From Candidatus Blautia intestinigallinarum (GTDB taxonomy: Bacteria > Bacillota > Clostridia > Lachnospirales > Lachnospiraceae), in the NCBI GenBank assembly GCA_019112635.1, contig DXIX01000031.1:1-63143 (forward strand): a stretch of DNA of 63,143 bases, written 5' to 3'. The stretch's first letter is position 1; each line of letters begins with the position of its first letter. Below, piece by piece: positions 50,813 to 58,144 of this stretch. The position numbers and the translations under genes were made by a program. The notes under the pieces were generated by a model, which saw only the letters and a list, made by a program, of their open reading frames with translations, made no database searches and was not told where the DNA came from.

Positions 50813-51592
50813 ATGAAGATTGCAGTAACTGGAAAAGGCGGTGTGGGAAAGACAACGGTTTCCGCAGTGCTGGCACGGCTGTATGCCGCAGAAGGAAAGA
50901 AGGTATTCGCTGTGGATGTAGATCCGGACGCAAACCTGGGACTCGCCCTGGGATTTCCGGAAGAAGCACTGGAAAGTATTGTTCCCATCAGTAAGATGCG
51001 AAAGCTGATCGAAGAAAGGACAGTGGCAGATAAAAGCAATACCTATTATAAGGTAAATCCGAAAGTAGATGATATTCCGGAAACCTATGGAAAGGAATAT
51101 AACGGCGTCCGGCTTCTGCTCCTGGGAACGGTGGAAACAGCAGGAGGCGGCTGTGTCTGCCCGGAAAATGTGATGCTGCGAAGGATCATCAATAACCTGG
51201 TCCTGCATAGGGATGATATTGTCATTTTGGATATGGAAGCCGGCCTGGAACATCTGGGAAGGGGGACTACGGAAGGAATGGACCAGTTTATTGTTGTGAT
51301 CGAACCAGGAGCCAGAAGTATACAGACCTACCGGAATGTAAAGAGGCTGGCAGAAGGACTGGGCGTGAAAGCAGTAAAAGTCATAGCCAACAAAGTCCGG
51401 AATGAGGAAGATGAAAAATTTGTCATGTCAAAAATACCGGAAAGAGATTTTCTGGGCTGTATCCATTATAACCCAGAAGTCATAGAAGCTGACCGGGAAG
51501 GAGTATCACCTTACGGATTTAGCAAGGCTGCTACCGATGAAATTCGGCAGATCAAAGAAGTTTTTGACACTATGTCAATGCAAAAGCAGTAA
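50813..51592 (+). CDS. CooC-type metal-chaperone ATPase (second)
   Basis: A 259-residue CooC-like ATPase. Walker A GKGGVGKTTVSAVLA (8-22), DVDPDANLGLALGF, CxC at Cys114/Cys116 (GGGCVCPENVMLR), and VILDMEAGLEHLGRGT. This is closest of the three to classic CooC/AcsF sequences by its GGGCVCPE and DPDANLGLALG motifs. AAAGGAG lies before the ATG. It likely forms homodimers, or heterodimers with the products of its two paralogues. Target metalloenzyme unknown. Confidence 0.9.
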   Translation: MKIAVTGKGGVGKTTVSAVLARLYAAEGKKVFAVDVDPDANLGLALGFPEEALESIVPISKMRKLIEERTVADKSNTYYKVNPKVDDIPETYGKEYNGVRLLLLGTVETAGGGCVCPENVMLRRIINNLVLHRDDIVILDMEAGLEHLGRGTTEGMDQFIVVIEPGARSIQTYRNVKRLAEGLGVKAVKVIANKVRNEEDEKFVMSKIPERDFLGCIHYNPEVIEADREGVSPYGFSKAATDEIRQIKEVFDTMSMQKQ

Positions 51593-51622
51593 AGTTGTAT
51601 TACGTAGAAAGCAGGTGAAAAA

Positions 51623-51826
51623 ATGATCGTATTTGCAGATTGCCAGGATATCCGGAAAATGACAGTGATCAAAGAAATCGACTGTCCAAAATGCGGAGCA
51701 AAAGATGGAATAGAAGTGTTTGAGCGGGATAATCAGACGATTGGCGACAGCGCATGCGATCAGTGCGGGTTTACGATTCCAGAGGGTGTTGTGTTGGAAT
51801 CGTATCTGGATGATTTGAAAAAGTAA
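51623..51826 (+). CDS. Small zinc-ribbon protein
   Basis: A 67-residue acidic protein with two CxxC knuckles, Cys21/Cys24 (CPKC) and Cys45/Cys48 (CDQC), that would bind one zinc or iron. No known family name. It lies between the second and third ATPase genes in the same operon with its own GCAGGTG ribosome site, which suggests a structural or metal-donor part of the same system. Confidence 0.7.
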   Translation: MIVFADCQDIRKMTVIKEIDCPKCGAKDGIEVFERDNQTIGDSACDQCGFTIPEGVVLESYLDDLKK

Positions 51827-51846
51827 AACAATAAGGAGATGTACGG

Positions 51847-52635
51847 ATGAAGATAATAATATGTGGAAAAGGCGGCTGCGGGAAGAGTACCGTGACCAGC
51901 CTGCTGGCAAAAGCTTTGGCCAGGAGGGAGAAAGAGGTTCTGGTGATTGATTCTGATGAGTCTAATTACGGTCTTCATCGGCAGCTTGGCATGGAACTTC
52001 CAGGAGATTTCACTGGGTATTTCGGAGGAAAGGAAAATGTGTTAAACGATATGATGCTGTCGAAATTCACCCATCAGTTTTTCCAGGAGACCTGGACCGT
52101 GAAAGATATTCCAGAAAAATATTATAGTATGAAAGATGGGGTAAAGCTGATGGTCAGCGGGAAAATCCATCAGGCTAACGAGGGATGTTCCTGCGCTATG
52201 GGAACGGTAATGACACAGTTTGTGCAAAACCTGCGGCTTTCGAAGAATCAGTTTGCCTTTCTTGATATGGAAGCCGGAATAGAGCATTTTGGACGGGGAA
52301 TTGATAATGGCGTGGATCTGGTGCTTATGATCGTAGATCCATCTTACGAATCCCTGCAGCTTTCTAAAAAAGTTGGAGAATTAGCGGAGAGCATTGGAAA
52401 GCCGTTTTATTACATTTTTAATAAAGTCACCGAAGACAATCGGAAAATGATGTATGAACATGTATGGAAGCCTGAACAGGTGGCAGCCTGCCTTAGTTCA
52501 GACAAGATTATTATGGAAGAAGGTCTGACCGGAAAAGAACTGTCAGAAAAACCAGAACCTATAGAGCAACTGGCAGATTTTCTACTTTCCCTGGCATCAG
52601 AACAGAAGGAGACATATGTTACAAGAACGATATGA
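51847..52635 (+). CDS. CooC-type metal-chaperone ATPase (third, divergent)
   Basis: A 262-residue member with Walker A GKGGCGKSTVTSLLA (7-21), DSDESNYGLHRQLG in place of the usual DPDANLG switch, CxC at Cys114/Cys116 (NEGCSCAMGTV) and LDMEAGIEHFGRGID. The Cys in the P-loop is notable. Its acidic Ser-Asn switch and C-terminal region differ from the other two, so it may serve a different step. AAGGAG precedes ATG; its last 20 bases overlap the next DUF3786 gene, implying coupled translation. Confidence 0.86.
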   Translation: MKIIICGKGGCGKSTVTSLLAKALARREKEVLVIDSDESNYGLHRQLGMELPGDFTGYFGGKENVLNDMMLSKFTHQFFQETWTVKDIPEKYYSMKDGVKLMVSGKIHQANEGCSCAMGTVMTQFVQNLRLSKNQFAFLDMEAGIEHFGRGIDNGVDLVLMIVDPSYESLQLSKKVGELAESIGKPFYYIFNKVTEDNRKMMYEHVWKPEQVAACLSSDKIIMEEGLTGKELSEKPEPIEQLADFLLSLASEQKETYVTRTI

Positions 52636-53272
52636 GAAACATAATCTGGAAATGCAGCCCTATCATCATTATCTCAGGGAATATCAGAACATGGATCCAA
52701 GGGATATCAGCCGGCATCTAGAAATACCGATTGATGAAAATACCGGGCTTTTTCAGGTGAAATTTATGGAGAGAAACTACACAGTCAGCCATCCGGATCT
52801 GGAGATCCACTGTCTGGGTGAAGAGGATGAGAAGGCAGTTTTGTGCAATGATATTCACGCTAAAATATTGTTATTGAGGTATTTTACGGAGGGAGATCGC
52901 ATGGAGGGTACAGGAAACCTGCTGTCTTATCGGGATCTGCCCTGGGGTGAGGTGTATTACCGTCAGTTCTACGGAAGATGTATTAAAAGACTGGCAAGGA
53001 TGTTTGGAAACAGATTAGATACTTTCCAGGCAATTATGGAAGGATTAAAAGGAAAGAAAAGGGAATATGGAGACATAGCTTATGAGTTTCAATTTCTGGA
53101 TAAGTTAAAACTTTGCTTTATCCTGTGGGCAGGTGATGAAGAGTTTACGCCTTCTGCACAGATCCTTTTTTCTGATAATTTTCCTCTTGCTTATGCGGCA
53201 GAAGATGCGGCCTATATTGGAGACGTAGTGTTGGACTACATGAAAAAGAAAATAATTGCAGTGGAAAAGTAA
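52616..53272 (+). CDS. DUF3786-domain protein (last copy)
   Basis: A 218-residue DUF3786 protein with a different N-terminus (HHYLREYQNMDPRDISRHLE) and the family core LLRYFTEGDRMEGTGNLLSYRDLPWGEVYYRQFYGR, then LKLCFILWAGDEEFTPSAQILFSDNFPLAYAAEDA. It begins inside the third ATPase gene. No terminator follows it clearly. Coupling with the ATPase suggests the two proteins act together. Confidence 0.86.
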   Translation: MLQERYEKHNLEMQPYHHYLREYQNMDPRDISRHLEIPIDENTGLFQVKFMERNYTVSHPDLEIHCLGEEDEKAVLCNDIHAKILLLRYFTEGDRMEGTGNLLSYRDLPWGEVYYRQFYGRCIKRLARMFGNRLDTFQAIMEGLKGKKREYGDIAYEFQFLDKLKLCFILWAGDEEFTPSAQILFSDNFPLAYAAEDAAYIGDVVLDYMKKKIIAVEK

Positions 53273-53498
53273 CAACAATTCTGTATTCCCTGTTGGATCA
53301 GTATCGGAAAGGTGGAGAGCGTATAATGTTCTGGTTAAAAAGATTTTTATTCTGTGCTTGACGAGTTATAATATAGCCGATGCTCTTGCCGTGATGGCAT
53401 TTACTTTACTTAAAAGTTAGAAAATATATTTAAAAAGATTTAATCATCAGATTATATATGAAAAATGCGATAAATTTTCAAAAAATATTGATTAAATA

Positions 53499-53527
53499 TT
53501 GACAATACTGACAAATGATGCTATAAC
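53499..53527 (+). promoter_or_regulatory. Sigma-A promoter of the DUF308 gene
   Basis: TTGACA (53499-53504), 17-base spacer, TATAAC (53522-53527). It leaves a leader of about 150 bases. The rest of the 53273-53686 gap is AT-rich and I see no gene in it. Confidence 0.75.
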
Positions 53528-53686
53528 GTAGTTGAACAAAAAAAGAGAGATAAAAAGTAGAAGATAGAAATTCGAAAATAAAAATATCCGCTCCGCTTGT
53601 TCAAAGCAATAGAAACTCAGTACCTCGGATTTCTCCGATCGTGCTAATAACTTGTAAAGTGTGTTCTTTGGAAGGAGAAATGACTT

Positions 53687-54220
53687 ATGAAAAGCAGAAG
53701 AACAGTTGGCTGGAGCGAATTTATTGTAGGAACTCTCTTGATAATTTTAGGTATTTATACCTTTGTGAAGCCAGCGGCAGCAGTGAAAGGCGTCACAGTT
53801 ATTTATGGTATTTTTGCTCTGGTGACCGGTATCATGGATATTGTGTATTACATAAAAGCGGAGCAGCGCACGGGATTTGCACCCGCTGTTTCATTGATAT
53901 CAGGAATCATCAGTGCTATTGCAGGTATATTTATCCTCTTTCATCTCATGGCCGGGGAATGGGCTCTCCTGATTCTGTTCCCGCTTTGGTTCATCATGCA
54001 CTGTATCGGTAGGCTGTCGCATCTGCCATTTGTACGTATGACATGTGGCAACGGGTACTATTATTTCACTATGATTGTAAATATCATCGGCTTGATTCTC
54101 GGTTTCCTGATGATTTTGAATCCTATATTGTCTTTCCTGTCAGTCGGCTACATTATCGCAATTTATTTGCTGATACTTGGTATTGACGGTGTAATCTTTT
54201 CATTTGTATTGTTGAATTGA
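53687..54220 (+). CDS. DUF308 / HdeD-like membrane protein
   Basis: A 177-residue protein with six hydrophobic segments in three hairpins: FIVGTLLIILGIYTFVKP, IYGIFALVTGIMDIVYYI, SLISGIISAIAGIFILF and so on. The repeat of a helix pair with GIYxxxKP is the HdeD/DUF308 pattern, associated in enterobacteria with acid resistance but unproven here. AAGGAGA lies before ATG 53687. A strong own promoter and a perfect terminator make it a single-gene unit. Confidence 0.85.
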   Translation: MKSRRTVGWSEFIVGTLLIILGIYTFVKPAAAVKGVTVIYGIFALVTGIMDIVYYIKAEQRTGFAPAVSLISGIISAIAGIFILFHLMAGEWALLILFPLWFIMHCIGRLSHLPFVRMTCGNGYYYFTMIVNIIGLILGFLMILNPILSFLSVGYIIAIYLLILGIDGVIFSFVLLN

Positions 54221-54282
54221 AGAAATTATATTGTATTATCTAATCTTGAAACCATTTTTTGACCTAACCCTATATAACTCTA

Positions 54283-54322
54283 CAAATGGTGAAAAAGCCC
54301 GTACAGGCTTTTTCACCATTTG
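54283..54322. terminator. Perfect 17-bp bidirectional terminator
   Basis: Arms 54283-54299 and 54306-54322 pair without mismatch around six bases. It ends the DUF308 transcript and also lies directly after the minus-strand remnant. Confidence 0.92.
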
Positions 54323-54331
54323 TGGTTATTT

Positions 54332-54481
54332 TTACACTTTCGACATATCTTCCACCTGTATTCTTAAAGCTGATGAAATATAATAAACGAAGTTGTCGAT
54401 GCTGTATTTTGCTTTTTTTGATACAACTGATTTGTTTCCACCGAGAATGATTTCATTGATACCATTTTCCCTTTCTCTGAG
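54332..54481 (-). pseudogene. Unidentified gene remnant (49 codons)
   Basis: An open stretch on the minus strand reads RENGINEIILGGNKSVVSKK then YSIDNFVYYISSALRIQVED and stops with TAA right before the terminator. No start codon with a ribosome site is present; a TAG closes it upstream. The sequence looks protein-like but I recognise no family. With the terminator at its end it is probably the tail of a lost gene. The rest of the 54323-54576 gap shows nothing else. Confidence 0.35.
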
Positions 54482-54576
54482 CTATCATAATATAAAAAGG
54501 TTCTGTTCCTTTTGCTGAGAAATCTGGTTCTTTTGCAAGAAGGCTGGAATCTAATAAAACTCAGAAAGGAGATACT

Positions 54577-56568
54577 ATGAAGTACAAGAAACTATTCTCT
54601 CCTGTAAAAGTGGGAAGTGTTACCTTGAAAAACCGTTTCGCGATGGCGCCCATGGGACCTCTGGGGCTTGCCGATGCCAACGGAGGCTGGAATCAGCGCG
54701 GAATTGATTACTATGTAGAACGTGCCAAAGGGGGAACCGGACTGATTATCACCGGTGTTACATTCTTTGACCAGGTGGTGGAAAAACAGGATCCTTCCAC
54801 GGTACCTAACCCGCTGTACAAACCCGTCAATTTTGTCAAGACAAGCCGGGAAATGACGGAGCGTGTACACGCTTACGGCAGCAAGATTTTTCTTCAGTTA
54901 AGCGGTGGCTTCGGCCGGGTCACAATCCCGACCAACGTGGGAGACATTCCTCCCATCGCCCCTTCTCCTATCCCGCATCGCTGGCTGGATAAGATCTGCC
55001 GCGAGATCAGTGTGGACGAAATTCATGCGATTGTGCACCAGTTCGGCGAGGCTGCCTTCCACGCAAAGAGAGCAGGATTTGACGGAGTACAGATCCATGC
55101 CGTACATGAAGGATATCTGTTGGATCAGTTTGCCATTTCCATGTTCAATCAAAGGACAGACGAATACGGTGGATCTCTGGAAAACCGTCTCCGTTTCGCA
55201 AAAGAAGTAGTGGAAGAGATAAAAAAGCGCTGCGGCCAGGATTTTCCAGTCACACTGCGTTTCAGTGTTAAGAGTATGATCAAAGACTGGAGAGTCGGCG
55301 CTCTCCCGGGAGAAGAATTTGAAGAAAAAGGACGTGACACAGAAGAAGGTCTGGAAGCTGCAAAGCTGCTGGAATCCTATGGATATGACGCTTTAGATAC
55401 CGATGTAGGAACTTATGACGCATGGTGGTGGAATCATCCGCCGATGTATCAGGAAAAAGGCCTGTACCGGAAATACTGTAAGATGGTAAAAGAAGTTGTA
55501 AGTATCCCTGTCTTTTGTGCAGGGCGTATGGATGACCCGGATATGGCGCTGGATGCGATTGAGAATGGCGTTTGTGATGTGATTGATCTGGGCCGTCCGC
55601 TCCTTGCTGATCCGGACTATTGCAATAAGCTGCGTTCCGGTCGTCAGGGCGAGATCCGTCCCTGCATTTCCTGCCAGGAAGGCTGTATGGGCCGTGTCGC
55701 GGAATATTCTCTGATCAACTGTGCTGTCAATCCTCAGGCGGCAAGGGAACGTTTCACAGCATATGAGCCTGTCCTCCGTCCAAAGAAGGTCCTGATCATC
55801 GGCGGCGGAGTTGCCGGATGCGAAGCAGCCCGTGTGCTTGCGACAAGAGGACATAAACCGGAAGTTTATGAAAAGGGAAGCCGGCTTGGCGGAAATCTGA
55901 TCCCGGGAGGTGCTCCGGAGTTCAAAGCAGATGATATCGCATTGGCTGACTGGTATACAAGAGAACTGGAACGTCTGAACGTACCCGTCCATCTGAACAC
56001 CGAACTGACGAAATGCGATGTGCTGAAGTCAGAGTTCGATACACTGATTGTTGCCACCGGCTCCACGCCGAAGGTATTCTCTCTTGGAGATAATGAGCAT
56101 GTATATACCGCTTCACAGGTTCTTCTGAAAGAGAAAGAATGCGGCAGCGCAACCGTCGTTGTAGGAGGCGGACTGGTAGGCTGTGAGACCGCTCTGTGGC
56201 TTGCACAGCATGGAAAGAAAGTGACCATCGTGGAGGCGCTGGATAAGATCATGGCAGTCAATGGTCCTCTCTGTCACGCAAACAAGGATATGCTGGAAGC
56301 ATTGCTGCCATTTAACGGCATCGATATCCTTACCAGCGCGAAAGTGACCGGATACGCTGACGGCACTCTCACTGTTTCCACAGAAGACGGAGAAAAACAG
56401 ATTTCCTGTGACAGTGTGATCCTTTCAGTGGGATATAAAGAGGAGAATTCTCTTTATCAGGAACTTGAGTTTGAAGTTCCTGAGATCTATCTCTTTGGCG
56501 ATGCAAAAAAAGTGTCAAATATTATGTATGCTATTTGGGATGCGTTTGAAGTCGCTAACCATATCTGA
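54577..56568 (+). CDS. Old-yellow-enzyme type 2-enoate reductase (FMN, FAD, 4Fe-4S)
   Basis: A 663-residue flavin/iron-sulfur oxidoreductase of the 2,4-dienoyl-CoA reductase/BaiCD-BaiH group. Domains: FMN TIM barrel (1-370; AVHEGYLLDQFAISMFNQRTDEYGG with the catalytic Tyr), cluster site C-x2-C-x3-C-x11-C in CISCQEGCMGRV, and FAD/NAD halves (VLIIGGGVAGCEAARVLATRGH and VVVGGGLVGCETALWLAQHG). It would reduce an activated C=C bond in fatty acids, steroids, bile acids or aromatic acids; the substrate is unknown. AGAAAGGAG precedes the ATG. A terminator follows, then a LysR gene. Confidence 0.93.
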   Translation: MKYKKLFSPVKVGSVTLKNRFAMAPMGPLGLADANGGWNQRGIDYYVERAKGGTGLIITGVTFFDQVVEKQDPSTVPNPLYKPVNFVKTSREMTERVHAYGSKIFLQLSGGFGRVTIPTNVGDIPPIAPSPIPHRWLDKICREISVDEIHAIVHQFGEAAFHAKRAGFDGVQIHAVHEGYLLDQFAISMFNQRTDEYGGSLENRLRFAKEVVEEIKKRCGQDFPVTLRFSVKSMIKDWRVGALPGEEFEEKGRDTEEGLEAAKLLESYGYDALDTDVGTYDAWWWNHPPMYQEKGLYRKYCKMVKEVVSIPVFCAGRMDDPDMALDAIENGVCDVIDLGRPLLADPDYCNKLRSGRQGEIRPCISCQEGCMGRVAEYSLINCAVNPQAARERFTAYEPVLRPKKVLIIGGGVAGCEAARVLATRGHKPEVYEKGSRLGGNLIPGGAPEFKADDIALADWYTRELERLNVPVHLNTELTKCDVLKSEFDTLIVATGSTPKVFSLGDNEHVYTASQVLLKEKECGSATVVVGGGLVGCETALWLAQHGKKVTIVEALDKIMAVNGPLCHANKDMLEALLPFNGIDILTSAKVTGYADGTLTVSTEDGEKQISCDSVILSVGYKEENSLYQELEFEVPEIYLFGDAKKVSNIMYAIWDAFEVANHI

Positions 56569-56591
56569 GCCGAAACAGGAGAATAAAGCTG

Positions 56592-56627
56592 AACCGCTTC
56601 CGGGCATGACCCGTGAAGCGGTTTTTT
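56592..56627 (+). terminator. Terminator after the enoate reductase
   Basis: AACCGCTTC/GAAGCGGTT with an inner CGGG/CCCG pair, followed by a run of T residues. Confidence 0.9.
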
Positions 56628-56738
56628 GCTGCTGCATAGGCCAGGACAGAAGCCTTTTTCATTTTATAAAATCAGTGTTTTATTCTCACGAAAACAGTGT
56701 TAAGATAAAACTGATTGAACAGGGAGGGAGCAAAGAAA

Positions 56739-57608
56739 ATGGATACCAAGCATTTTGAATATTTCCGTGTTGTCTACGAAGAAAAAAGCATACATGCCGC
56801 TGCCAGGAAACTCTTCATTTCTCCCCAGGGGCTGGGGAGGATTATCCAGAATATAGAAAATGAGTTCGGGACTTCTTTTTTTACCAGGACAAAAAATGGC
56901 GTTTTTCCGACTGAAGAAGGCATCCTTTTCTATGAACAGTGTGTCCGGACATCGCAGGAGCTTGATGTACCCCATTTACGAATCAGGCAGATGGAAGAAA
57001 GAAATCATTCCATCCGAATTGGTTTTGCCACCGGCACCCTGCAGCTCTTTCCTCTGGAGGTACTGTTCCGCTTTATAGAAGAGAATCCGAAGATCCAGGT
57101 AAACTGGTGTGAATATCACAATCCGGAACTGATTTCCAAGATCTTAGAATCGGAGGTGGATTATGGATTCATCGTTGGAAATGCTCCCCGGGATAGACTA
57201 GTCCAGCATTTGCGCTGTGTCTGTCCGGTTGTTCTCCTCGTGTACAAAGGACATCCTTTGTATCATGAGAAGATCGTTTCCCTTGACATGCTGAAGGAAG
57301 AAAAACTAATCCTCATGAATGAAATGTTTCAGATTTACCATGACTTTTTGAGGGCGTGCCGGCTTCATGGATTTGAACCCAGGGTCATCGCCAAGACCAT
57401 GGACGGCGCCACCCTTTACCGGTTATGTACCGCTGGACTTGGAGTCGCGGTCAGTCCACATTTTCCCGATCAGAACCTGCAGAACGTCAGGGCGATCCCG
57501 CTGGTTGGAGACTATAACTGGGAGATCTATGGCACATGGCTGAAAGAACAGGAGAGCAACGAGAGCATTCGCCTTCTGGATAATTTCCTTAAAAATGAAC
57601 TTACTTGA
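56739..57608 (+). CDS. LysR-family transcriptional regulator
   Basis: A 289-residue LysR regulator. The winged helix is FEYFRVVYEEKSIHAAARKL, then FISPQGLGRIIQNIENEFG; the effector domain starts at HSIRIGFATGTLQL. ATG 56739 is preferred with GGGAGGGAG upstream. It lies downstream of the enoate reductase in the same direction, and is a candidate regulator of it, though not divergent as is usual. Effector unknown. Confidence 0.9.
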   Translation: MDTKHFEYFRVVYEEKSIHAAARKLFISPQGLGRIIQNIENEFGTSFFTRTKNGVFPTEEGILFYEQCVRTSQELDVPHLRIRQMEERNHSIRIGFATGTLQLFPLEVLFRFIEENPKIQVNWCEYHNPELISKILESEVDYGFIVGNAPRDRLVQHLRCVCPVVLLVYKGHPLYHEKIVSLDMLKEEKLILMNEMFQIYHDFLRACRLHGFEPRVIAKTMDGATLYRLCTAGLGVAVSPHFPDQNLQNVRAIPLVGDYNWEIYGTWLKEQESNESIRLLDNFLKNELT

Positions 57609-57633
57609 CATTTCTGCTAAATAGCAATAAAAT
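57605..57633 (+). promoter_or_regulatory. Sigma-A promoter of marR
   Basis: TTGACA (57605-57610), 17-base spacer, TAAAAT (57628-57633). The -35 overlaps the LysR stop codon and the operator overlaps the -10. Confidence 0.88.
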
Positions 57634-57648
57634 ACAACTTGTTGTATT
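57631..57648. promoter_or_regulatory. MarR operator, autoregulatory copy
   Basis: AATACAAC-TT-GTTGTATT, perfect 8-base arms, covering the -10 and start site of the marR promoter. Confidence 0.8.
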
Positions 57649-57665
57649 TATGGGGGCTGATTCAT

Positions 57666-58085
57666 GTGACAGACAGAGATTTTTTAATTGAAAGAAATAT
57701 CCTGAAAATCGGAAATCATCTGCTGAACGTACGTAGCGAAGATCTGAAAGAATTTGATCTCACGTCAACTCAGTCAGAAACACTGCTCTTTTTTGATAAG
57801 CACTCTGGGGCCATGATCTATGATTTGAAAAATCATATGAAGATCAGCCATCAAGCGGCAAGAAATATCGTAGAACGTATGAAAGAAAAAGGCCTTTTAT
57901 ATGTTGAAGTATCTGATACTGACGCAAGGGCAAAAAAAGTTTATCTTTCTGAAAAAGGGATGAAAATCTGTATCAAGTTAAAAAAGAGAGGTACAGATGT
58001 GGGCAGCAATCTTTTGCGAGCTTTGCGTGAAGAAGAAAAGCAGGAGTTGGCTCTTCTGCTTGAAAAAATCATAAAAAATCTTTAA
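57666..58085 (+). CDS. MarR-family transcriptional regulator
   Basis: A 139-residue winged-helix MarR regulator: LTSTQSETLLFFDKHSGAMI, HTH YDLKNHMKISHQAARNIVERM and the wing VSDTDARAKKVYLSEKG. GTG 57666 is the probable start, with GGGGG nine bases before it; TTG 57639 would begin inside the operator. A strong promoter with an embedded palindrome indicates autorepression. A second similar site precedes the following membrane/kinase gene, making that the likely target. Confidence 0.88.
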   Translation: MTDRDFLIERNILKIGNHLLNVRSEDLKEFDLTSTQSETLLFFDKHSGAMIYDLKNHMKISHQAARNIVERMKEKGLLYVEVSDTDARAKKVYLSEKGMKICIKLKKRGTDVGSNLLRALREEEKQELALLLEKIIKNL

Positions 58086-58109
58086 GGAAGTTTCATTTTA
58101 TCCATATAT

Positions 58110-58121
58110 ACAACATGTTGT
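58110..58121. promoter_or_regulatory. MarR operator, target copy
   Basis: ACAAC-AT-GTTGT, the core of the marR palindrome, 23 bases upstream of the YczE/kinase gene start. Confidence 0.65.
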
Positions 58122-58144
58122 TTAATTAGGAATGGAGGAATTTT

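Noticed and set aside
47216-53272. Antiphage defence island (sirtuin plus ATPases)
   Set aside because: Sir2 proteins occur in defence systems, but here the ATPases are CooC-type with CxC metal motifs and there is no nuclease, HerA or Argonaute partner.
53273-53498. Small gene in the AT-rich gap
   Set aside because: Only frames of about ten codons follow the ribosome-like site near 53310; none is protein-like.
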